A stretch of DNA of 64,000 nucleotides from Saprospiraceae bacterium. GTDB lineage: Bacteria > Bacteroidota > Bacteroidia > Chitinophagales > Saprospiraceae. The stretch covers positions 1-64,000 of the forward strand of contig JAIXOO010000115.1 of NCBI GenBank assembly GCA_027486765.1, in the 5' to 3' direction. The notes below the pieces were generated by a model. It saw only the letters and a list, made by a program, of their open reading frames with translations, was not told the DNA's origin and searched no databases. This document shows positions 59,635 to 64,000 of this stretch, in pieces (position 1 is the stretch's first letter; every line of letters starts with the position of its first letter). The position numbers and the translations under genes are program-made.

Positions 59635-60813
59635 ATGAAAGAAGTATTCATCGTTTCGGCCGTTCGTACCCCTATAGGAAGTTTTGGCGGCGTACTGGCC
59701 GGTTTTAGCGCCACCCAATTGGGCAGCATGGCCATCAAAGGTGCGCTGGCCAAAGCTGGAGTCGCCCCGGATCAAGTCCAGGAAGTACTGATGGGCAACG
59801 TCTGCTCCGCCAATCTGGGCCAAGCTCCCGCCCGGCAAGCTTCCCGAGGTGCGGGCATCCCCGACACTGTCCCTTGTACCACCATCAATAAAGTGTGCGC
59901 GTCCGGCATGAAATCCATCATGTACGGCGCCCAATCGATCATGCTGGGTTACACCGACCTCGTCGTAGCGGGCGGCATGGAAAGCATGAGCAACATCCCC
60001 TACTACGTGCCTTCGGCGCGTTGGGGCAGCAAATACGGCAACATGGAACTCGTAGACGGGCTCGCCAAAGACGGCCTCACTGATGCCTACGACCACCAGG
60101 CCATGGGCACCTGCGGCGACGCCACCGCAGCGAAATTCAACATTTCCCGCGAAGCCCAGGATGAATTTGCCATTCGCTCCTACACCCTGGCCGCCGAAGC
60201 GACGCAACAGGGTTGGTTCAAAAACGAAATAGTGCCCGTGAGCATCCCCCAGCGCAAGGGCGATGCCATCGACCTCGTAGAAGACGAAGAATACAAAAAA
60301 GTAGATTTCAGCAAAATTCCTACCCTCCGCCCGGCCTTCAGCAAAACCGGAACCGTCACTGCGGCCAATGCCAGTACCTTGAATGATGGCGCGGCGGCAC
60401 TGATTTTGGCCAGCAAAGAAATGGTGGAAAAATTGGGCCTTACCCCCATTGCCAAAATCCTCGCTTTTGCCGACGCTGAGCAGGAGCCCCAGTGGTTCAC
60501 CACTACGCCTACCATTGCCGCACCATTGGCGATGAAACGGGCAGGCATCAGCGCCAGCGAGGTCGACTTTTTTGAGGTCAACGAAGCTTTTGCCGTGGTG
60601 CCAATGGCCTTCAATCAGGTTTTGGGTATTGATGAAGCCAAAGTCAATGTATTCGGTGGCGCTTGTGCTTTGGGCCACCCGCTGGGTGCTTCTGGCGCCC
60701 GTATCGTGACAACGCTGACCAATGTCTTGAACCAAAAAGAAGCCAAAATAGGTTTGGCGGCCATTTGTAATGGAGGTGGTGGTGCCTCGGCCATAGTGAT
60801 TCAACGAGAATGA
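59635..60813 (+). CDS. Acetyl-CoA C-acetyltransferase (thiolase)
   Basis: 392 residues from the ATG at 59635. Thiolase signatures: KVCASGMKSIMYGAQSI with the acylated Cys near residue 88, NEAFAVVPMAFN with the catalytic His/Asn region, and GGACALGHPLGASGARI with the second Cys/His motif near the end. Start SAVRTPIGSFGG is canonical. It condenses two acetyl-CoA or cleaves 3-ketoacyl-CoA, in beta-oxidation or ketone/PHB metabolism. The stop codon overlaps the first bases of the inverted repeat at 60812. Confidence 0.96.
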   Translation: MKEVFIVSAVRTPIGSFGGVLAGFSATQLGSMAIKGALAKAGVAPDQVQEVLMGNVCSANLGQAPARQASRGAGIPDTVPCTTINKVCASGMKSIMYGAQSIMLGYTDLVVAGGMESMSNIPYYVPSARWGSKYGNMELVDGLAKDGLTDAYDHQAMGTCGDATAAKFNISREAQDEFAIRSYTLAAEATQQGWFKNEIVPVSIPQRKGDAIDLVEDEEYKKVDFSKIPTLRPAFSKTGTVTAANASTLNDGAAALILASKEMVEKLGLTPIAKILAFADAEQEPQWFTTTPTIAAPLAMKRAGISASEVDFFEVNEAFAVVPMAFNQVLGIDEAKVNVFGGACALGHPLGASGARIVTTLTNVLNQKEAKIGLAAICNGGGGASAIVIQRE

Positions 60814-60919
60814 TGAATGATGAGAGATGAATGATGAGTTGCTACCGCAGCGCTTTTGACAATGACCTTGTCTAAGTCTCTGCGGTAGCAACTCATCATT
60901 CATCTCTCATCATTCATCT
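60812..60919. repeat. Inverted repeat, GCTACCGC-core family, GATGAATGATGAG arms
   Basis: Copy 5 of the five-member family. Each arm has two copies of GATGAATGATGAG 14 bp apart, paired with CTCATCATTCATC. The core runs GTTGCTACCGCAG...CTGCGGTAGCAAC, with GACAATGACCTTGTCTAAGTC inside. The left end overlaps the thiolase stop (60811-60813). Convergent pair with the LURP-like gene. Confidence 0.93.
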
Positions 60920-60935
60920 CTCATTTTTCACTCTC

Positions 60936-61532
60936 CTACCCTCTCCGTCTTTCCATCAAAATCATCATCATCAACCCCAGGATGACTCGTTCTTCTTCCC
61001 CTGGTTCGAAGTTGTTCAACTTTTCCAGTGAAAAGCGCCGACCAACCAGCGAAGGCTGTTTTTTCAAACGAATGACTTCGGTGCCATCAGGGCGAGTGAC
61101 GATGTAAGAAGGATTAAAAAGGTATCCGGTAAACAAGCCCAGGATGGGAATTTCGCTGAGCACCGCATCTCCTACTTTAACCCAGGCATTTTCTTCCTGA
61201 ATCAGCAAATCTTGATTCACTTTTTCATCAAAAATTTCATAGCGGGCTTTCCAGATTGAAGCCCAACCTTTGCGGCCGATCCGGCCAATTTCCTGGCCTA
61301 GGTGATTGGTAAAGGTATAAGTGGTGGAAAAATCAATCCACTTGTTGGCTTTGATGGTGAATAAAATATTGGATTTGAGGTCGTTGTCGTACACTACAAC
61401 TTCATCAATCAGTTTGAGCATTTTTTGTCGCACGTAACCGATGTCGTTGCCCATGGCGTCTTCAACCAAAAAATCATTGGAAAGAGTACCAATTTTGAAG
61501 GTGAATTGAACTGGGAATTGAATGTTTTTCAT
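60936..61532 (-). CDS. LURP-one-related/Tubby-C2-like protein
   Basis: 198 residues, no signal peptide. Beta-rich, fitting the LURP-one/Tubby C2-like fold: FKIGTLSNDFLVEDAMGNDIGYVRQK, then VVVYDNDLKSNILFTIKANKWIDFSTTYTFTNHLGQEIGRIGRKG and SYIVTRPDGTEVIRLKKQPSLVG. The C-terminal RVILGLMMMILMERRRG contains a hydrophobic run, perhaps a membrane tail. Function of bacterial members is unknown. Family call is tentative. Confidence 0.78.
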   Translation of the reverse strand: MKNIQFPVQFTFKIGTLSNDFLVEDAMGNDIGYVRQKMLKLIDEVVVYDNDLKSNILFTIKANKWIDFSTTYTFTNHLGQEIGRIGRKGWASIWKARYEIFDEKVNQDLLIQEENAWVKVGDAVLSEIPILGLFTGYLFNPSYIVTRPDGTEVIRLKKQPSLVGRRFSLEKLNNFEPGEEERVILGLMMMILMERRRG

Positions 61533-61688
61533 AATTATAGGGTTTGGATTTGTGAATTTCGATTAAAGATAAAATTAAAATCAAAAGTGCTCAACCATCG
61601 GTATCCGTTTTGAGTTCCAGTGTTGCGCAAATGATCTTTATCATGGTAATAAGCACAATCGAACCATTATTTTTAAGTGGTGATTTGC

Positions 61689-61696
61689 TACCTTTG
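61689..61696 (+). promoter_or_regulatory. -7 box for gcvP
   Basis: TACCTTTG matches TAnnTTTG. It gives a leader of about 35 nt. No glycine riboswitch is visible in 61540-61737. Confidence 0.45.
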
Positions 61697-61737
61697 CGCT
61701 TTCTTTTTCCTAACCAAACCAAGCAGGGTTTTGCAAC

Positions 61738-64000
61738 ATGAGCACAATGACATTTTTTGATCAGTTCATTGATCGACATATTGGCCCCAATGCCGCAGAA
61801 TTACAGGAAATGTTGACGGCAATTGGCGTTTCTTCTCTCGATCAACTCATCGATGAAACGGTACCCGCTGCCATTCGCCTCAAAGGCGACCTGGCCTTGC
61901 CCGACGCACTCTCTGAATTCGAGTATTTGCGTGAGTTAGAAAAAATCGCCGCTAAAAACCAGGTTTTCCGCTCTTACCTCGGTTTGGGGTATTACGGAAC
62001 CATTACGCCCTCGGTCATTTCGCGCAATATTTTCCAAAACCCGGGTTGGTACACCCAGTACACGCCCTACCAGGCGGAAATTGCCCAGGGTCGTTTGGAG
62101 GCATTGCTCAATTTCCAGACCATGGTCAGCGACATGACCGCTTTGCCCATCGCCAACGCTTCTTTATTGGATGAAGGGACTGCAGCGGCGGAGGCCATGG
62201 CTATGTTCCACAGTGTGGTGAGCAAAAAACGCAAAACAGCCAATACTTATCTGGTTTCCGATCAGGTTTATCCACAAACCATCGATTTGTTGATCACCCG
62301 GGCCAAGCCACTGGGGATTGAGGTGGTGATAAAAGCCGTTGCTGATTTTGCATTGGATGAAAACTGCTTCGGTATCTTGCTCCAATACCCTGCTGGAAAT
62401 GGATCTGTGGAAGATTACCGCGCCCTGACCGAAGAAGCGCATGCCAAAGACATCACCGTTACGGTTTGTTCCGACCTCTTGGCCCTGGCCCTTTTGACCC
62501 CTCCTGGTGAATGGGGTGCCGACGCAGTGGTAGGCAACTCCCAACGTTTTGGCGTACCCATGGGTTATGGTGGCCCGCATGCTGCCTTTTTTGCCACCAA
62601 AGACGAATACAAACGGTTGATCCCCGGTCGCATCATCGGGGTATCCGTTGATAGCCACGGCAAACGGGCCCTGCGCATGGCATTGCAAACCCGCGAGCAA
62701 CACATCCGCCGCGAAAAAGCGACTTCCAACATCTGTACAGCACAGGCATTGTTGGCCATCATGGCTGGAATGTATGCGGCTTATCACGGCCCAAAGGGCA
62801 TCAAAGCCATTGCCCAACGGGTGCATGGCAGCGCACAGATTTTGGCCAAAAACCTGCAAGGGCTTGGCTATACCCAAAAGAATACCCACTACTTCGATAC
62901 CTTGTTCATTGAAACCGATGCAGCCACTCAGCAAGCCATTCAAAAGGCTGCACTGGCTGCTGGCATCAATTTTTACTACCCAACTGGAGCCGTACAAATC
63001 ACGCTGGATGAGACAGTTCTGCCAGCTGACTTGAATGACATTGTTGCGGTTTTTGCCAAAGTTAAAAACGCCAATGCCACCGTGGATTTTAGCGGAACTC
63101 TTGCGCCACAAATCCCCGCGCCCCTCCAGCGCGATACCGAGTACCTGAGTCATCCGGTGTTCAATAGCTACCATACCGAGAGCAAAATGATGCGCTACAT
63201 CAAGCGCCTGGAAAACCGGGATTTGTCGCTGACCCATTCCATGATTCCACTGGGTTCCTGCACTATGAAGCTCAATGCGGCCAGCGAGTTGATGCCCGTA
63301 AGTTGGCCAGCTTTTGCCAATTTGCATCCCTTCATTCCTGCTGATCAGGCGAAGGGTTACCAGCAAATTTTTGACGAACTGGAAGCCTACCTTTGTGCTT
63401 GTACGGGGTTTGATGCCTGCTCCTTGCAGCCCAATTCTGGCGCACAAGGGGAATACGCCGGTTTGTTGACCATTCGCGCCTATCACGAAGCCAACGGCAA
63501 TACCCACCGCAATATGGCCCTGATTCCGTCTTCAGCCCATGGTACCAACCCGGCTAGCGCAGTTATGGCCGGCATGGAAGTGGTGGTGGTCAGCTGCGAC
63601 GAGCAAGGCAACATCGATGTGGACGACCTACGCGCCAAAGCCGAAAAACACAGCGCCAATCTTTCCTGCCTGATGGTGACTTACCCCTCGACTCACGGGG
63701 TGTTTGAAACCCGCATCAAGGAAATTTGTGCCATCATCCACCAACACGGTGGTAAAGTATACATGGATGGTGCCAACATGAACGCCCAGGTAGGCCTGAC
63801 CAGTCCTGCCGAAATTGGTGCGGATGTGTGTCACCTGAACCTGCACAAAACCTTCGCCATCCCACACGGCGGCGGTGGCCCGGGCATGGGACCAATTTGT
63901 GTCAACAACAGCTTGAAGCCATTTTTGCCTAAACACGCATTGGTCGCTACTGGTGGCGACCAGGGCATCCACGCGGTATCTGCTGCACCTTGGGGCAGTG
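61738..64000 (+). CDS. gcvP: Glycine dehydrogenase (P protein), 3' end cut by window
   Basis: 754 codons are visible; the frame is open to the window end. The enzyme decarboxylates glycine and transfers the aminomethyl group to the H protein in the glycine cleavage system. Start: [21 protein letters not shown], then [45 protein letters not shown] in the N-terminal lobe; [19 protein letters not shown] and the C-lobe PLP site [19 protein letters not shown] with the PLP Lys704. Full-length family members have about 950 residues. Other gcv genes are not in the window. Confidence 0.96.
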   Translation, partial: MSTMTFFDQFIDRHIGPNAAELQEMLTAIGVSSLDQLIDETVPAAIRLKGDLALPDALSEFEYLRELEKIAAKNQVFRSYLGLGYYGTITPSVISRNIFQNPGWYTQYTPYQAEIAQGRLEALLNFQTMVSDMTALPIANASLLDEGTAAAEAMAMFHSVVSKKRKTANTYLVSDQVYPQTIDLLITRAKPLGIEVVIKAVADFALDENCFGILLQYPAGNGSVEDYRALTEEAHAKDITVTVCSDLLALALLTPPGEWGADAVVGNSQRFGVPMGYGGPHAAFFATKDEYKRLIPGRIIGVSVDSHGKRALRMALQTREQHIRREKATSNICTAQALLAIMAGMYAAYHGPKGIKAIAQRVHGSAQILAKNLQGLGYTQKNTHYFDTLFIETDAATQQAIQKAALAAGINFYYPTGAVQITLDETVLPADLNDIVAVFAKVKNANATVDFSGTLAPQIPAPLQRDTEYLSHPVFNSYHTESKMMRYIKRLENRDLSLTHSMIPLGSCTMKLNAASELMPVSWPAFANLHPFIPADQAKGYQQIFDELEAYLCACTGFDACSLQPNSGAQGEYAGLLTIRAYHEANGNTHRNMALIPSSAHGTNPASAVMAGMEVVVVSCDEQGNIDVDDLRAKAEKHSANLSCLMVTYPSTHGVFETRIKEICAIIHQHGGKVYMDGANMNAQVGLTSPAEIGADVCHLNLHKTFAIPHGGGGPGMGPICVNNSLKPFLPKHALVATGGDQGIHAVSAAPWGS

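Noticed and set aside
59584-60903. A 439-codon open frame on the minus strand through the thiolase gene
   Set aside because: It is antisense to a clear thiolase, has His/Arg/Gly-rich low-quality composition and crosses the inverted repeat. It is a shadow of GC-biased codons.
61540-61737. Glycine riboswitch before gcvP
   Set aside because: No paired aptamer stems or conserved core were seen. Only a -7 box is present.
62164-63507. A 447-codon open frame antisense to gcvP
   Set aside because: No recognisable domain, and the plus strand encodes the glycine dehydrogenase without interruption.

Overview
The window looks like chromosomal DNA of a member of the phylum Bacteroidota. A Haliscomenobacter-like member of the Saprospiria is my best guess, but it rests on gene style only. 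Supporting signs are a type IX secretion C-terminal domain, TonB-dependent receptors with STN domains, DUF4249 and DUF4252 families, MbnP-like and WG-repeat proteins, and promoters with the Bacteroidota -7 box TAnnTTTG. No integrase, IS element, phage gene, CRISPR array or rRNA was seen. One tRNA gene is present, an initiator tRNA-Met at 59274-59346.

Layout. 1-2.8 kb: end of an MbnP-like protein and a secreted beta-propeller protein. 3.0-6.4 kb: nth and purM (overlapping) and a divergent M23 peptidase. 6.5-9.3 kb: an ECF sigma/anti-sigma pair followed by three tandem DUF4252 proteins. 9.5-11.8 kb: an LptF/LptG permease overlapping a PAP2 phosphatase. 11.8-17.3 kb: a complete Fec-type surface signalling unit (sigma, FecR, STN-TonB receptor, DUF4249 lipoprotein). 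17.5-23.3 kb: Crp/Fnr regulator, acyl-CoA dehydrogenase, alkaline phosphatase, a CotH-like protein and an MgtC/DUF4010 membrane protein. 23.5-27.7 kb: a third sigma/anti-sigma pair, type I pullulanase and a lipoprotein. 27.9-32.4 kb: argS, glnS and a Bax-inhibitor-1 protein. 32.7-37.2 kb: histidine kinase, response regulator, exported papain-like peptidase, an unknown Gly-tailed protein and a 7-TM protein. 37.4-38.9 kb: pyrR-pyrB. 39.2-45.1 kb: a GxxExxY nuclease-like protein, then a sugar transporter, a DUF1080 protein and a cytochrome c/propeller protein that read as a glycoside-utilisation operon. 45.2-49.9 kb: CARDB protein, vanadium-haloperoxidase-like lipoprotein, outer-membrane barrel and small membrane proteins. 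50.1-54.7 kb: a Rpn/PD-(D/E)XK family protein and two paralogous M14 carboxypeptidases. 54.8-59.2 kb: ArsR regulator, ferredoxin, MOSC protein and a giant WG-repeat protein. 59.6-64.0 kb: thiolase, a LURP-one-like protein and gcvP, which is cut by the window end.

The most unusual feature is not a protein. Many intergenic gaps, most often those between convergent genes, hold a 90-160 bp imperfect inverted repeat. In most of these the arms are themselves built of short degenerate tandem repeats, and the arm sequence differs from copy to copy while the pairing is kept. Five copies share a core beginning GCTACCGC and ending GCGGTAGC, and two more share a different terminator-like core in opposite orientations. 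Several elements end exactly at, or overlap, the stop codons of the flanking genes. They look like a family of dispersed palindromic elements that also act as terminators. No mobilising gene is obvious; the GxxExxY nuclease-like gene beside one copy is only a candidate.
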